This document shows, piece after piece, positions 17,703 through 28,012 of a stretch of DNA of 64,000 nt; the stretch's first letter is position 1; each line of letters opens with the position of its first letter. The notes under the pieces were generated by a model that saw nothing but the letters and a program-made list of their open reading frames with translations, made no database searches and was not told where the DNA came from. The position numbers and the translations under genes were made by a program. The stretch covers positions 922,104 to 986,103 of the forward strand of contig NZ_JQZV01000013.1 of the NCBI RefSeq assembly GCF_000769115.1, given 5' to 3'. The DNA comes from Porphyromonas canoris. GTDB lineage: Bacteria; Bacteroidota; Bacteroidia; Bacteroidales; Porphyromonadaceae.

Positions 17703-18389
17703 ATGTCATCTACAGAAATCATATTATCCTACAAAGATGTTGCTCTCAAACGAGATGGACATGAAGTATTATCCGGTATAACGTTTGATGTGCACAGAGG
17801 AGAAATGCTATACCTTATAGGTAAGGTTGGCAGCGGAAAGTCTACCCTTTTTAAGTCTATCTACAAAGACACGGATATAGCTTCCGGAAGTGCAAGATTT
17901 ATGAACTATGATTTGTGTAAGATTAAAAGAAAAGAGATTCCTTTTTTGAGGAGAAAATTGGGAATTGTTTTTCAAGATTTTCAGCTGCTTACAGATAGAT
18001 CCATCGATGCAAACTTAGAGTTTGTTCTTCGTGCTACAGGCTGGAAAAACAGAACGGATATAGCACATCGTATCTCGGAAGTGCTTGAGCAGGTGGACAT
18101 GACAAGCAAAAGCTACAAGATGCCACACGAACTCTCCGGAGGTGAACAGCAGCGAGTGGTGATTGCGAGAGCTCTTCTGAATAAGCCAGATCTTATATTG
18201 GCTGATGAGCCTACCGGAAATCTTGATCCTGAGACAGGGAAACAGATATTCGGTATATTCAAAGAGATTGCGAGCGGAGGTACAGCCGTGATAATGGCTA
18301 CACACAACTATAATCTGATAAAAAACTATCCGGCACGCATCGTTAGCATACAGCACGAATCTTTACAAGAAGTAGAGCTGAAACAGTAA
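17703..18389 (+). CDS. ftsE: Cell-division ABC ATPase FtsE
   Basis: The protein has 228 residues. The ABC motifs are Walker [12 protein letters not shown] near 39, Q-loop [10 protein letters not shown], signature LSGGEQQRV near 142, Walker [17 protein letters not shown] near 162 and H-loop MATHN. FtsE with FtsX controls peptidoglycan hydrolases at the division site. No ftsX is adjacent; the next genes are lysC (8 bp) and menA. A generic LolD-type ATPase is the alternative, since the subfamilies are close, but the lack of a permease in the operon fits the Bacteroidetes FtsE arrangement. Confidence 0.85.
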   Translation: MSSTEIILSYKDVALKRDGHEVLSGITFDVHRGEMLYLIGKVGSGKSTLFKSIYKDTDIASGSARFMNYDLCKIKRKEIPFLRRKLGIVFQDFQLLTDRSIDANLEFVLRATGWKNRTDIAHRISEVLEQVDMTSKSYKMPHELSGGEQQRVVIARALLNKPDLILADEPTGNLDPETGKQIFGIFKEIASGGTAVIMATHNYNLIKNYPARIVSIQHESLQEVELKQ

Positions 18390-18397
18390 TAAGCAAA

Positions 18398-19732
18398 ATG
18401 AACACTGCCAAAACAATTATAATGAAGTTTGGCGGGACCTCTGTGGGTTCTGCCGAGAGAATAAAACATGTTGGAACACTCATAAGCGACAGCCGTGAAA
18501 AGATAATAGTACTGTCTGCTATGGCAGGTGTGACCAACAAACTCGTTGAGATATCCAAACACTACTATGACAGCAATCTCAATGCAGCCAAACATTGCAT
18601 TGACGAGTTGAAGTCAAAATATATGCAAGAGATAGATTTTCTCTACAAAGGAGAGCCTCTAAGAAGAGCCGTAAAGACATTTGTTCAGGAAAAGATGGAC
18701 TATCTCTGGAGTTTTCATGAGGACTCTTTTACGATATTTGAAGAGAAAGCTGTACTTGCCGTAGGGGAGTTAATTTCTACGGAAATGATGTGTCAGCATC
18801 TGAATGAAACGGGTATAGGTGCCGTAAAGTTACCGGCACTGGACTTTATGAGAACGGATAAGTATGGTGAACCGGATATGCAAAGGACAGAGATGCTACT
18901 TAAAGAGCAACTCTCTCTCCTACCCCAAAGTCATATTTATATTACAGAGGGTTTTATCTGCAAGAACGCTTATGATGAGATAGACAACCTTCAAAGAGGA
19001 GGTAGCGACTATACTGCTTCTATCATTGGTGCGGTTCTGGAGGCGAAAGAGATACAGATATGGACAGACATCGACGGTATGCACAATAATGATCCTCGTA
19101 TTGTGGAGAAAACGGATCCTGTTCGCCGACTTCACTTTGAAGAGGCTGCAGAGCTGGCATACTTTGGTGCTAAAATCCTTCACCCTACTTGTATTCTTCC
19201 TGCAAAGCATCGTAATATACCTGTTCGCTTGCTCAACTCCATGGATCCTTCGGCTCCCGGTACATTGATATCCAATTCTATCGAAGAGGGAAAGATTAAA
19301 GCCATAGCCGCAAAGGATAATATTACAGTTGTAAAGATTAACAGCAGTAGAATGCTCTTGGCTCACGGATTTATGAGACGAGTATTTGAAACCTTTGAAA
19401 GGCATCAAACGGCTGTGGATATGGTAACAACATCTGAGGTTTCAGTATCTCTAACCATAGATAATGCGAGTCATCTACAAGATATTATCTCGGAACTGAA
19501 ACAGTTTGCATCTGTTTCCATAGACTCGGATATGGTTAGCATCTGCATTGTTGGAGATCTCAATTGGAAGAATATCGGTTTTGAATCCGCTATTATAAGG
19601 GCATTGGACGAAATACCGGTAAGAATGATTTCTTATGGAGGTAGTAACTACAATGTGACGGTACTCGTGCAGAAAGAGCACAAAGAGATGGCTTTGGAAG
19701 CATTGAGCACCCATCTGTTTTATCATGAGTAG
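18398..19732 (+). CDS. lysC: Aspartate kinase (monofunctional)
   Basis: This 444-residue enzyme makes aspartyl phosphate, the first step toward lysine/diaminopimelate, threonine and methionine. It begins with the kinase signature MKFGGTSVGSAERI. ITEGFICKNAYDEIDNLQRGGSDYTA is the substrate-binding core near 190, followed by WTDIDGMHNNDPRIV. Two ACT domains occupy about 300-440 (VVKINSSRMLLAHGFMRRVF and SVCIVG-type strands), so feedback inhibition is likely. Length fits the monofunctional class without homoserine dehydrogenase. It overlaps menA by 8 bp. Confidence 0.93.
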   Translation: MNTAKTIIMKFGGTSVGSAERIKHVGTLISDSREKIIVLSAMAGVTNKLVEISKHYYDSNLNAAKHCIDELKSKYMQEIDFLYKGEPLRRAVKTFVQEKMDYLWSFHEDSFTIFEEKAVLAVGELISTEMMCQHLNETGIGAVKLPALDFMRTDKYGEPDMQRTEMLLKEQLSLLPQSHIYITEGFICKNAYDEIDNLQRGGSDYTASIIGAVLEAKEIQIWTDIDGMHNNDPRIVEKTDPVRRLHFEEAAELAYFGAKILHPTCILPAKHRNIPVRLLNSMDPSAPGTLISNSIEEGKIKAIAAKDNITVVKINSSRMLLAHGFMRRVFETFERHQTAVDMVTTSEVSVSLTIDNASHLQDIISELKQFASVSIDSDMVSICIVGDLNWKNIGFESAIIRALDEIPVRMISYGGSNYNVTVLVQKEHKEMALEALSTHLFYHE

Positions 19733-20603
19733 ACTAAGCATTTGGTTTCAGACCATACGTCCCAAGACTTTACCGGCATCTCTTGCTCCCGTTATTGTTA
19801 TTGCCGGAGCACTGCTTCATGATGGGTTGTTTCGGCTGAAACCTTTCTTATTGGTGCTTGCTGTGGCTCTTACAGCCCAGATTGCCAGTAATGTTACGAA
19901 TGATTACTTTGACTATCTCAGTGGCGCAGATAGAAGAAGAAAACTTGGTCCGAAAAGACTTATTACTACGGGAGATATTACACCCGGATGGATGCTTTTG
20001 GCATCAATCTTTTGGGTATCGTTATGTGCTGTATTAGGGATCTGGTTGGCTGCTATAACATCCTGGTGGCTGCTCTTGTTGGGGATAGTTGTCCTTTTGG
20101 GGATTATTGCTTATTCCGCCGGTCCCTATCCCCTATCTTACAATGGCTTGGGAGATCTTGCCGTTATCCTGTTTTTTGGGATTATTCCGGTATTAGGAGG
20201 ATATTATGCAATAGGAGAAAGCTTACCAAGTTATCTTATCCCTGCAGCATTTTCTATCGGTTTTTCTAACGCCAATATTTTGGTAATCAATAATTACAGA
20301 GACTATCCGGAAGATAAGGAAAGCGGCAAACGAACCCTTATTGTGCGTATGGGAGAAGCCTCCGGACCTTATCTATACATGTTCAATGCTCTGCTCGCTC
20401 TTGTCTGTTATATCGTTGCAGGAGTGATGTCCGGGAGTTATATCATTACGACTATCGGGTTACTCCCTATTGCTCTTTTCCTTTATACCGGAACGATAAC
20501 GACCTTTTCAAGAAAAGGGAAAGGTCTTAATCCCCTATTGGGATTCTCTGCTAAAATTACCGGACTTATCAGTACAATCCTTTTAATTGCATTCATATTA
20601 TAG
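19725..20603 (+). CDS. menA: 1,4-dihydroxy-2-naphthoate prenyltransferase (MenA)
   Basis: This 292-residue integral membrane UbiA-family enzyme attaches the polyprenyl tail to DHNA in menaquinone synthesis. About eight or nine membrane helices are visible. The first aspartate-rich motif is NVTNDYFDYLSGADR near 64. The second is NNYRDYPEDKESGKRTL near 190. Length matches MenA. It overlaps lysC by 8 bp, and its stop is 8 bp from the convergent mnmA stop with no obvious terminator between them. Confidence 0.95.
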   Translation: MSRLSIWFQTIRPKTLPASLAPVIVIAGALLHDGLFRLKPFLLVLAVALTAQIASNVTNDYFDYLSGADRRRKLGPKRLITTGDITPGWMLLASIFWVSLCAVLGIWLAAITSWWLLLLGIVVLLGIIAYSAGPYPLSYNGLGDLAVILFFGIIPVLGGYYAIGESLPSYLIPAAFSIGFSNANILVINNYRDYPEDKESGKRTLIVRMGEASGPYLYMFNALLALVCYIVAGVMSGSYIITTIGLLPIALFLYTGTITTFSRKGKGLNPLLGFSAKITGLISTILLIAFIL

Positions 20604-20611
20604 CGAAGGCG

Positions 20612-21709
20612 TTATTCTTTCATTGCACCTCCTATAATCATTCCGGATCCATAGCAAAGTTTGGCATCCTGACTATATAGTGTACAATACTGTCCCGGTG
20701 CTATTCCTTGTATTCGTTCACGGCTATAGACACGATAAAACCCATCTTCCTTAATAAGTGTACCGGATGTGAATTCCGGTGTATGCCGTACCTTAAATGT
20801 AATGGGTATAGAGTCTGATTCTTCCGGGAAAGGACTAATGGATATAAAATTAACCTCATTCATATCCACTATATTACCATATTGAAGATCCGGATCGTAT
20901 CCACGACTTACGAAGATAGTATTTTCCTCTACCTCCTTTCTCACTACAAACCACGGACCACCACTCAAGCCCAATCCTTTCCTCTGCCCTATCGTATGAA
21001 ACCAATACCCCTTGTGTTCTCCCAAGACGGCACCGGTATCTATGTCTACAATCTTTCCCGGTTTTTCTCCAAGGTATTGACGTAGAAAGTCATTGTAGTT
21101 GATCTTTCCCAAAAAACAGATTCCCTGACTATCCTTACGGTGTGCCGTGACAAGACCTTCCTTTTCAGCAATCTGTCTGACTTCTTTCTTTGGCAATCTC
21201 CCTAACGGAAAATACGCCTTGCAGAGCTGTTCATACGAGATTTGAGCGAGGAAATCGGTTTGATCTTTTACCGGATCGACGGCCGTAGCAAGATGATGTA
21301 TCCCATCAATGATAACTTTATCCGCATAGTGTCCAGTGGCTATTGCATCAAAGTTTTTACCCCAATACGTATTGAAGAATCCAAACTTAATGAGTTTGTT
21401 ACACATCATGTCCGGATGCGGAGTAAGTCCTGCCTTTACGGTTTCAAGAGTGTAAGAAACGACATAATCCCAATACTCTTTATGCAGAGAGACTTTCTCA
21501 AGAGGAAGATTATAGTGGCGGCTAAGCCAGTTAGCCATTTCAATATCCTCTTCAGAGGGGCAGTCCAAAAAGCCACTCTCTTTCATCCCAATCTGGATAT
21601 AGAAAAGATGGGGACGAAAACCGGCTTCACACAGCAGGTGAAGTGCTACGGAACTATCCACACCACCCGATATGAGAGCAGCAACAGAGCTATTGGGAGA
21701 AAGTATCAT
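20612..21709 (-). CDS. mnmA: tRNA-specific 2-thiouridylase MnmA
   Basis: This 365-residue enzyme thiolates U34 of Lys, Glu and Gln tRNAs. The PP-loop SGGVDSSVAL lies near 14. The catalytic cysteines are in PDMMCNKLIKFG (about 103) and DSQGICFLG (about 198). ATGHYA and the C-terminal SGGPWFVV and SRGYDPDL segments match the family. It is last in a minus-strand run with metG, smpB, the Yip1-like and BI-1 genes, 6 bp after metG. Confidence 0.95.
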   Translation of the reverse strand: MILSPNSSVAALISGGVDSSVALHLLCEAGFRPHLFYIQIGMKESGFLDCPSEEDIEMANWLSRHYNLPLEKVSLHKEYWDYVVSYTLETVKAGLTPHPDMMCNKLIKFGFFNTYWGKNFDAIATGHYADKVIIDGIHHLATAVDPVKDQTDFLAQISYEQLCKAYFPLGRLPKKEVRQIAEKEGLVTAHRKDSQGICFLGKINYNDFLRQYLGEKPGKIVDIDTGAVLGEHKGYWFHTIGQRKGLGLSGGPWFVVRKEVEENTIFVSRGYDPDLQYGNIVDMNEVNFISISPFPEESDSIPITFKVRHTPEFTSGTLIKEDGFYRVYSRERIQGIAPGQYCTLYSQDAKLCYGSGMIIGGAMKE

Positions 21710-21715
21710 ATAGGA

Positions 21716-23767
21716 TTAAGAAATTTTGGAGCCGGGAGCTATTTCCTCTTTCGGAGAGATTAAAATCAGTTTTTTATCAGGAGAAACTGCAGATAAAATC
21801 ATTCCCGAACTTTCTACTCCTCTAAGCTTACGGGGAGGAAGATTGGCTATAAAACAAACTTGTTGTCCTATGAGAGTTTCCGGGGCGTAGTATTCTGCGA
21901 TTCCTGAAACTATTGTGCGAGGAGAACCTGAGCCGTCATCAAGGAGAAAACGAAGCAGTTTGTCGCTCTTTGGTATACGTTCACACTCCAACACGGTACC
22001 GACACGAAGATCCATTTTCATAAACGAATCAAAGTCTGTATCGGGTAAAAATGGTTCAGGCTTAGCCTCCATTTTTGCATTGTCTGCTTTTGTTTGCTCC
22101 AGTTTCTTGAGTTGAACTTCTATGGTGGCATCTTCTATTTTTTCAAAAAGCAGATTTGCTTCTCCTATTTGATGTCCTCCCGGTACAAGGTCTGTAGCTC
22201 CAAGCATATCCCAATCGAGAGAAGCAAGGTCTACACGAAGCATTCGAGAAAGTTTTTCTGCCGAATGAGGGAGAAATGGTTCAAAAGCAATAACCAGATT
22301 AGCTGTAATCTGAAGGGCAACGTGCATAATCTCTTTGACACGATCCGGGTCTGTGCGAATCACTTTCCAAGGCTCTGCATCTGCAAGATATTTGTTACCC
22401 AATCGTGCTATATTCATTGCTTCACGTTGAGCATCTCTAATATGGAATGTCTCCAACAGCTGTTCTATCTTTTCCTTATACTTAGAAATCTCAGAAAGTA
22501 TCTCTTTATCCGCCTCCGGCAATGACTCTATTGTGGGAGCTATGCCATCGTAATACTTATGAGTTAGCACAAGTGTTCGATTAACAAAGTTCCCAAGTAC
22601 AGCAACCAGCTCGTTATTATTTCGATTTTGGAAGTCTTTCCATGTGAAATCATTATCCTTTGTCTCCGGAGCATTGGCGGTAAGCACATATCTCAGTACA
22701 TCTTGTTTACCGGGGAAGTCTCTAAGATATTCATGCAACCATACTGCCCAGTTTCTCGATGTAGAGATCTTATCTCCTTCAAGGTTCAAAAACTCATTTG
22801 ATGGCACATTATCCGGGAGGATGTATGAGCCTTCTGCCTTCAACATCGTCGGGAATACGATACAGTGGAATACAATGTTATCTTTCCCGATAAAGTGAAT
22901 CATTCTGGTCGATTCGTCTTTCCACCACTTTTCCCACGTATCCGGTAACAGCTCCTTAGTATTTGAAATATAACCGATAGGAGCATCAAACCAGACATAT
23001 AGTACTTTCCCTTCTGCGCCTTCCACAGGAACAGGAATACCCCAATCGAGGTCTCTGCTCACGGCACGAGGCTGTAGCCCCATATCCAACCAGCTCTTAC
23101 ACTGGCCATAGACATTACTACGCCACTCCTTGTGCCCTTCAAGAATCCACTCTTTAAGGAAAGGTTCGTACTTATCCAAAGGAAGATACCAATGCTTTGT
23201 CGACTTTAGAACAGGTTTTGCTCCGGAGATTGCAGACTGTGGAGATATCAAGTCTGTCGGGCTAAGGGATGTTCCACATGCTTCGCATTGGTCTCCGTAC
23301 GCTTTACCATTGTGGCAGTGAGGACACTCTCCCACAATATATCTGTCTGCAAGAAACTGTCCCGCTTCAGGGTCAAAGAACTGTTCACTCTCTATTTCCA
23401 AAAATTCTCCCTTATCATAGAGTGTTCGGAAAAACTCCGAAGCCAGTTCTCTGTGAGTTTTAGACGTCGTACGAGAGTAAATGTCGAAGCTTATACCAAA
23501 CTCCTCGAAAGAGTCTTTTATAAGAGTGTGATATCTGTCTACAACATCTTGTGGCATAACACCTTCTTTCTTAGCTCTTATTGTGATGGGGACTCCATGC
23601 TCATCGGATCCTCCTATGAACAAGACCTCTCTCCCCCTTGATCTAAGATAGCGAACATAAATATCCGCAGGAACGTAAACACCTGCCAAGTGTCCTATAT
23701 GTACAGGTCCATTGGCATAAGGCAGTGCAGATGTTACCAATGTCCTTTTAAACTCCTTACCACTCAT
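21716..23767 (-). CDS. metG: Methionyl-tRNA synthetase
   Basis: This 683-residue class I synthetase has [17 protein letters not shown] with the HIGH motif near 13-29. The zinc knuckle [18 protein letters not shown] lies near 145. The KMSKS-type loop is [11 protein letters not shown] near 335. The C-terminal 105 residues (from about 578, [20 protein letters not shown]) form the EMAP/Trbp111-like tRNA-binding domain found in dimeric MetRS. It lies 39 bp after smpB and 6 bp before mnmA. Confidence 0.97.
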   Translation of the reverse strand: MSGKEFKRTLVTSALPYANGPVHIGHLAGVYVPADIYVRYLRSRGREVLFIGGSDEHGVPITIRAKKEGVMPQDVVDRYHTLIKDSFEEFGISFDIYSRTTSKTHRELASEFFRTLYDKGEFLEIESEQFFDPEAGQFLADRYIVGECPHCHNGKAYGDQCEACGTSLSPTDLISPQSAISGAKPVLKSTKHWYLPLDKYEPFLKEWILEGHKEWRSNVYGQCKSWLDMGLQPRAVSRDLDWGIPVPVEGAEGKVLYVWFDAPIGYISNTKELLPDTWEKWWKDESTRMIHFIGKDNIVFHCIVFPTMLKAEGSYILPDNVPSNEFLNLEGDKISTSRNWAVWLHEYLRDFPGKQDVLRYVLTANAPETKDNDFTWKDFQNRNNNELVAVLGNFVNRTLVLTHKYYDGIAPTIESLPEADKEILSEISKYKEKIEQLLETFHIRDAQREAMNIARLGNKYLADAEPWKVIRTDPDRVKEIMHVALQITANLVIAFEPFLPHSAEKLSRMLRVDLASLDWDMLGATDLVPGGHQIGEANLLFEKIEDATIEVQLKKLEQTKADNAKMEAKPEPFLPDTDFDSFMKMDLRVGTVLECERIPKSDKLLRFLLDDGSGSPRTIVSGIAEYYAPETLIGQQVCFIANLPPRKLRGVESSGMILSAVSPDKKLILISPKEEIAPGSKIS

Positions 23768-23806
23768 AAAGTCTATATTTATTTTTGTTGTTATCTGTCT
23801 AAACTA

Positions 23807-24277
23807 TTACCAAGATTTCTTCTTGACCATATCCATCTCCTTACGAAGATCTTTCTCTTTAAGAGATGCTCTCTTATCGTACTGCTTTTTACCTTTGGCT
23901 ATTGCAATGACCAGCTTCGCAAGTCCTCTCTCATTTATGAAAAGTCGAGTAGGAATAATGGTGGTACCGTTGTTCTTAATAGCTTCCTGTATGCTCTTAA
24001 TCTCTTTTTTTGAGAGCAAAAGTTTTCTTTCTCTTCTCTCTGTATGGTTGTTGTACGAGCCGTAGAAGTATTCGGCTATGTACATATTCTTCACCCATAC
24101 CTCTCCCCTTTCCACTATACAATATGTATCTACCAGAGACGCTTTAGACAGACGAATACTCTTGATTTCCGTACCGGTCAAGACTATACCACAGACAAAA
24201 GTCTCTAATATCTCGTAGTCAAAGGTTGCCCTTTTATTCTTTATGTTTACTGTTTTCTGTGTATTCTTTTTTGACAT
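23807..24277 (-). CDS. smpB: SsrA-binding protein SmpB
   Basis: This 156-residue protein binds tmRNA and guides it to stalled ribosomes. Key segments are [59 protein letters not shown] and [20 protein letters not shown] basic C-terminal tail ends in KKKSW and would insert in the mRNA channel. No ssrA gene is visible in the window. It lies 9 bp after the Yip1-like gene. Confidence 0.97.
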   Translation of the reverse strand: MSKKNTQKTVNIKNKRATFDYEILETFVCGIVLTGTEIKSIRLSKASLVDTYCIVERGEVWVKNMYIAEYFYGSYNNHTERRERKLLLSKKEIKSIQEAIKNNGTTIIPTRLFINERGLAKLVIAIAKGKKQYDKRASLKEKDLRKEMDMVKKKSW

Positions 24278-24286
24278 AACGAGGGT

Positions 24287-24946
24287 CTAAAGCAGGAAGG
24301 TAGAAAAAATTTCGCTTGCGACACCGATTAACATCGTATTCACCACAGCGAAAAAGAGAGATATTTTCCGGCTTATCGGAGGCGTTATCTGCAAACCATA
24401 AACCAAAGTATTGTATGCTCCCCAAAGCCCTGCAACAAACACAAAAGGTAAAAACCACAATATTTGAAGATGCGGTTGCCCAAAGAGTGCAAACAATAGT
24501 AGTACCAACCAAGTCGAAGTCAAGGCTGCCATTATGGGCAAATCCCAGCCACCGGACTGCTCTCTATCTTTAATGAACTTTTTTCCATGAATAGAGCCTA
24601 CCGCTTTCCAGTAAAAGAAGGAAGCAAGCATAAGCACAATATAGTATGCCACTCTGAAAAAAGCATAGATAAGAATCTCTTTTGAGAATCCGCTTTCCGC
24701 AATTGCTTCTACCACTTCCCTACCCAAAGCCACAAGAGCAATAAGAGTCAAAAACGGGAAGAAGTAGAGAATCATGAAAAACTCTCTACTTTCGGAAGAG
24801 GTATTATTGGAGAGACCTCTGCTCTCCAATCCCAGCAGATCTTCCCATATCTTCTTTGGACGAACATGGGAAGATATGAGTAGAATAAAGATAGATAGAA
24901 AGTTTTCTCGCTTCAAAGCTATATTTCGCTTAGTCTCTTCTTGCAC
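24287..24946 (-). CDS. Yip1-like multi-pass membrane protein
   Basis: The 219-residue protein has five predicted membrane helices (about 58-75, 90-112, 135-160, 165-187 and 195-217) after a soluble N-terminus that includes SSHVRPKKIWEDLLG. The layout resembles Yip1-domain proteins of Bacteroidetes, but no catalytic motif is visible and the function is unknown. It overlaps the BI-1 gene by 17 bp and precedes smpB by 9 bp, so it belongs to that operon. Confidence 0.7.
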   Translation of the reverse strand: MQEETKRNIALKRENFLSIFILLISSHVRPKKIWEDLLGLESRGLSNNTSSESREFFMILYFFPFLTLIALVALGREVVEAIAESGFSKEILIYAFFRVAYYIVLMLASFFYWKAVGSIHGKKFIKDREQSGGWDLPIMAALTSTWLVLLLFALFGQPHLQILWFLPFVFVAGLWGAYNTLVYGLQITPPISRKISLFFAVVNTMLIGVASEIFSTFLL

Positions 24947-25658
24947 CTATAATGCGAAGAAGATAGATAAAGAGATTGATGAAGTCCAGATACAAGCTCA
25001 ATGCTGCCATAAGAGCCACTTTATTGGCAGATTCCGTATCCGGGATGGAGCCTTCTTCAAACAGTTTTTTGAACTTATTGATATCGTAAGCAGTAAGCCC
25101 ACAGAAGATGATAACTCCTGCAACACTTACAATCCAGTACATCAAAGGGCTTCCCAAGAAGATATTAACCACAGAAGCCAATATCAGTCCGACAAGAGCC
25201 ATCATAAAGATGGAACCAAACTTGCTCAAATCCTTCTTGGTGAAGAAGCCTATGAAAGCCATTGTGGCAAACATACCACTCGTAATCAGGAAGGTAGAGA
25301 GTACGCTGGTTGCAGTGTACATATAGAGTATGGCAGAGAGGGTTACACCGTTAAGGAGGGCATAAACCATGAAGAGGGCAAATGATATCATGGAGTTGAG
25401 TTTGCCTATACTTCTTGCAAGGATAAAGACCAAAACGAGTTCGGCAATGATGAGTCCGAAAAACAGACCTTTGCTGGTCATTATGGCATCAAATATACTT
25501 GTGCTAAGAGAGATATAAGAAGCAAAAGCAGACACCACAAGAGCCAGAGCCATCCAGCCATAAGTCTTGCTCCACATAGAGCGCATTGTTACCGTATCCA
25601 GGATACGCGTTTGCCCATAAGGGGCAGATACATTGTAGCTATCGTTATTGTTGTACAT
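24930..25658 (-). CDS. Bax inhibitor-1/YccA family membrane protein
   Basis: The protein has 242 residues and seven membrane helices. Family signatures include MRSMWSKTYGWMALALVVSA near 27, ITSGMFATMAFIGFFTKKDLS in the middle, FCGLTAYDINKFKK near 195 and a final LYLDFINLFIYLLRI. Relatives are pH-sensitive calcium leak channels or FtsH-associated proteins; the role in Bacteroidetes is not defined. It is the first gene of the run ending in mnmA. No clear TAnnTTTG box lies upstream. Confidence 0.93.
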   Translation of the reverse strand: MYNNNDSYNVSAPYGQTRILDTVTMRSMWSKTYGWMALALVVSAFASYISLSTSIFDAIMTSKGLFFGLIIAELVLVFILARSIGKLNSMISFALFMVYALLNGVTLSAILYMYTATSVLSTFLITSGMFATMAFIGFFTKKDLSKFGSIFMMALVGLILASVVNIFLGSPLMYWIVSVAGVIIFCGLTAYDINKFKKLFEEGSIPDTESANKVALMAALSLYLDFINLFIYLLRIIGARRD

Positions 25659-25724
25659 GTTCTATTCTGTTTTTCGTTGGTAAATAATATTTCCGGTTTA
25701 TGATTATTACTTTCTCGAATCACT

Positions 25725-26828
25725 CTATACGTTGAAGCGGAAGTGCATGATATCGCCATCCTGCACCACATATTCCTTGCCTTCGACACTCATTTTGCCG
25801 GCTTCTTTCACGGCAGACTCTGATCCGAACTTGATATAGTCGTCATACTTGATTACCTCCGCCCGGATAAATCCCTTCTCGAAGTCCGTATGTATCACAC
25901 CTGCACACTGAGGAGCTTTCCACCCTTTAACGTAGGGCCATGCTCTCACCTCCTGTACACCTGCGGTGAAGTAGGTTTCCAGATTGAGAAGAGCGTATGC
26001 CGCCCTTATCAAGCGGGAAACACCGGACTCTTCCAACCCGATTTCGTTCAAAAACATTTGACGCTCTTCGTAGGTCTCAAGCTCGGCAATCTCGCTCTCT
26101 ATCTTTGCCGCAACAACCAGTATATGTGCATTCTCGGCGGCGACAGCCTCCTTGACCTGCTCCACATAGCTGTTTCCCGTAACGGCAGAGCCTTCGTCCA
26201 CATTGCAAACATAGAGAACAGGTTTCGCAGTGAGCAGATAAAGCTCGGATGCGATCTTCTCTTCATCTTTGCTGTCGAACGTTACGGTACGAGCATTCTC
26301 TCCTTTGAGAAGAGCGGCTTGGATGCGTTCATACACTGAACATTGCAGTGCGGCAAGCTTATCCCCTCCTGTTTGGGCTTGTTTTTTAACCTTTAAGATG
26401 CGGCTTTCTACCGTTTCCAAATCTTTCAGCTGAAGCTCTGTGTCGATGATCTCTTTATCTCTAATGGGATCCACTGAGCCGTCTACGTGAGTTATGTTAT
26501 CATCGTCAAAGCAGCGCAATACATGTAGAATCGCATCCGTCTCTCTAATGTTTGCAAGAAATTTATTCCCCAAACCTTCTCCCTTGCTGGCACCTTTGAC
26601 AAGCCCGGCAATATCGACTATCTCAACCGTATTCGGAACTATTCGTTGCGGATTGACCAATCTTGCCAATTCGTTAAGTCTTGGATCCGGAACGGTTATA
26701 ACTCCCACATTGGGTTCTATGGTACAGAATGGAAAGTTTGCACTCTGTGCTTTTGCATTGGAAAGACAATTAAAAAGGGTAGATTTCCCCACGTTGGGAA
26801 GACCTACGATACCGCATTGTAGAGCCAT
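25725..26828 (-). CDS. ychF: Ribosome-associated GTPase/ATPase YchF
   Basis: The protein has 367 residues from the ATG at 26828. That start was chosen because MALQCGIVGLPNVGKSTLFN is the normal N-terminus; the frame is open further upstream. G1 is GLPNVGKS, G3 is DIAGLVKGAS, and the NxxE motif CNVDEGS near 195 indicates ATP preference. The TGS domain ends the protein with VQDGDIMHFRFNV. YchF acts on ribosomes and in oxidative-stress responses in other bacteria. A -7 box lies 50 bp upstream. Confidence 0.96.
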   Translation of the reverse strand: MALQCGIVGLPNVGKSTLFNCLSNAKAQSANFPFCTIEPNVGVITVPDPRLNELARLVNPQRIVPNTVEIVDIAGLVKGASKGEGLGNKFLANIRETDAILHVLRCFDDDNITHVDGSVDPIRDKEIIDTELQLKDLETVESRILKVKKQAQTGGDKLAALQCSVYERIQAALLKGENARTVTFDSKDEEKIASELYLLTAKPVLYVCNVDEGSAVTGNSYVEQVKEAVAAENAHILVVAAKIESEIAELETYEERQMFLNEIGLEESGVSRLIRAAYALLNLETYFTAGVQEVRAWPYVKGWKAPQCAGVIHTDFEKGFIRAEVIKYDDYIKFGSESAVKEAGKMSVEGKEYVVQDGDIMHFRFNV

Positions 26829-26877
26829 ATCTTTGTATTGAGTTCTATATTTATCTGTGTATAATCTTTTGAGTTTA

Positions 26878-26885
26878 CAAAGATA
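26878..26885 (-). promoter_or_regulatory. Candidate -7 element for ychF
   Basis: TATCTTTG on the minus strand, 50 bp upstream of the chosen ychF ATG, supports the start at 26828 over longer frames. Confidence 0.6.
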
Positions 26886-27070
26886 GTGATTTTGTGCCCA
26901 ACACAAGTAAAGCACATTGTGACGGATAAATGGTTCACGAAATCTATTCCGAAATTTTCTCTTGTTTGTTTCGCTGCTACAATCTCCCCCTTCCCTACTA
27001 TTTTTTAATAGCTCCCAAAAAGTGTCTTAAGCTTAACAATAGTTTGGTTATTTATATTCAGACTTTGGTT

Positions 27071-27144
27071 TCAAGGCTTGATTGGTGCACATCAAATCTT
27101 GAAAGCCTCTACTCAAGGCTTGATTTCCACAATTAAGGGCTTGA
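27071..27144. repeat. Phased palindrome element B (4 units, 21-bp spacing)
   Basis: Units start at 27071, 27092, 27113 and 27134: TCAAGGCTTGA, TCAAATCTTGA, TCAAGGCTTGA and TAAGGGCTTGA, exactly 21 bp apart. It lies in the 570-bp divergent gap between ychF and hpt. The right flank GATTTATAAATC resembles the edges of elements C and D. Apart from the two promoter candidates, I see nothing else in this gap. Confidence 0.8.
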
Positions 27145-27359
27145 TTTATAAATCTCTAAATGTTTAGAAACACTTCTTTTAACGTTCAAATCATCTTTCA
27201 AATAGGATAAAACAGATTTGTTTTTGGGATTACCCGAAAAGGGCTAACGCTTTACCATACTCCGGATTCAAACTCTTTTACAAAGCTCTCCACTACCCTG
27301 TTTTTCAAAAAAGAGACTCGCTAATCGTCTCTATATGTCTCACCTATGTTATTTTTCCC

Positions 27360-27367
27360 TAACTTTG
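27360..27367 (+). promoter_or_regulatory. Candidate -7 element for hpt-adk-obg
   Basis: TAACTTTG matches TAnnTTTG, with a start expected near 27374. This favours the hpt ATG at 27400 over the upstream in-frame start. Confidence 0.65.
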
Positions 27368-27399
27368 TTCTTCCTTTTAATTATAATGGACTAAGAATT

Positions 27400-27942
27400 A
27401 TGCCAGCACAAATAACACTTAACGATAAGAGTTTTTCGATCTATATCCATGACTCTGAAATCCAGCCACAGATAAAGCGAATGGCAAAAGAGATTGTTGC
27501 CGATATGGGAGATAAGAATCCTCTTTTTATCTGCATTCTCAACGGCTCCTTTATGTTTACATCCGAGCTGATGAGAGAGATAGATGGAGACTATCAACTC
27601 TGCTTCGCACAATATGCTTCTTATAGCGGGACACGCTCGACAGGTGCTATTCAGGAGATTATGAAGCCTCAAATTTCGGTGGAAGGTCGTCATGTCATTA
27701 TATTGGAAGATCTCATCGACTCCGGTCTCACGCTGGATCATATACGTGCTCTCTATACATCGAGAGGAGCAAAAGAGGTAAAGCTGGCTGTGCTTCTGCA
27801 TAAACCGGATGCTCCGAAGGTAGTGGATGTCAAACCGGACTATCTTGGTTTGGAAATCCCACCCGATTTTATCGTAGGTCATGGCTTGGATTATGACGGA
27901 AGAGGACGTCTCTATAAAGACATATACAAACTCATAGAATAA
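27400..27942 (+). CDS. hpt: Hypoxanthine phosphoribosyltransferase
   Basis: This 180-residue purine-salvage enzyme converts hypoxanthine and guanine to IMP and GMP using PRPP. The PRPP-binding motif is VIILEDLIDSGLTL near 103. CILNGSFMFTSELMREI near 47 and PPDFIVGHGLDYDGRGR near 158 are the other active-site loops. The ATG at 27400 follows the likely transcription start by about 26 bases. adk follows after 70 bp and obg after that. Confidence 0.95.
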   Translation: MPAQITLNDKSFSIYIHDSEIQPQIKRMAKEIVADMGDKNPLFICILNGSFMFTSELMREIDGDYQLCFAQYASYSGTRSTGAIQEIMKPQISVEGRHVIILEDLIDSGLTLDHIRALYTSRGAKEVKLAVLLHKPDAPKVVDVKPDYLGLEIPPDFIVGHGLDYDGRGRLYKDIYKLIE

Positions 27943-28012
27943 AACTAACAGGCTCTTTAAGAGCAAACAACACTAAAACGAACTGTATCAAACACAAGAA
28001 TAACGTATTGTT

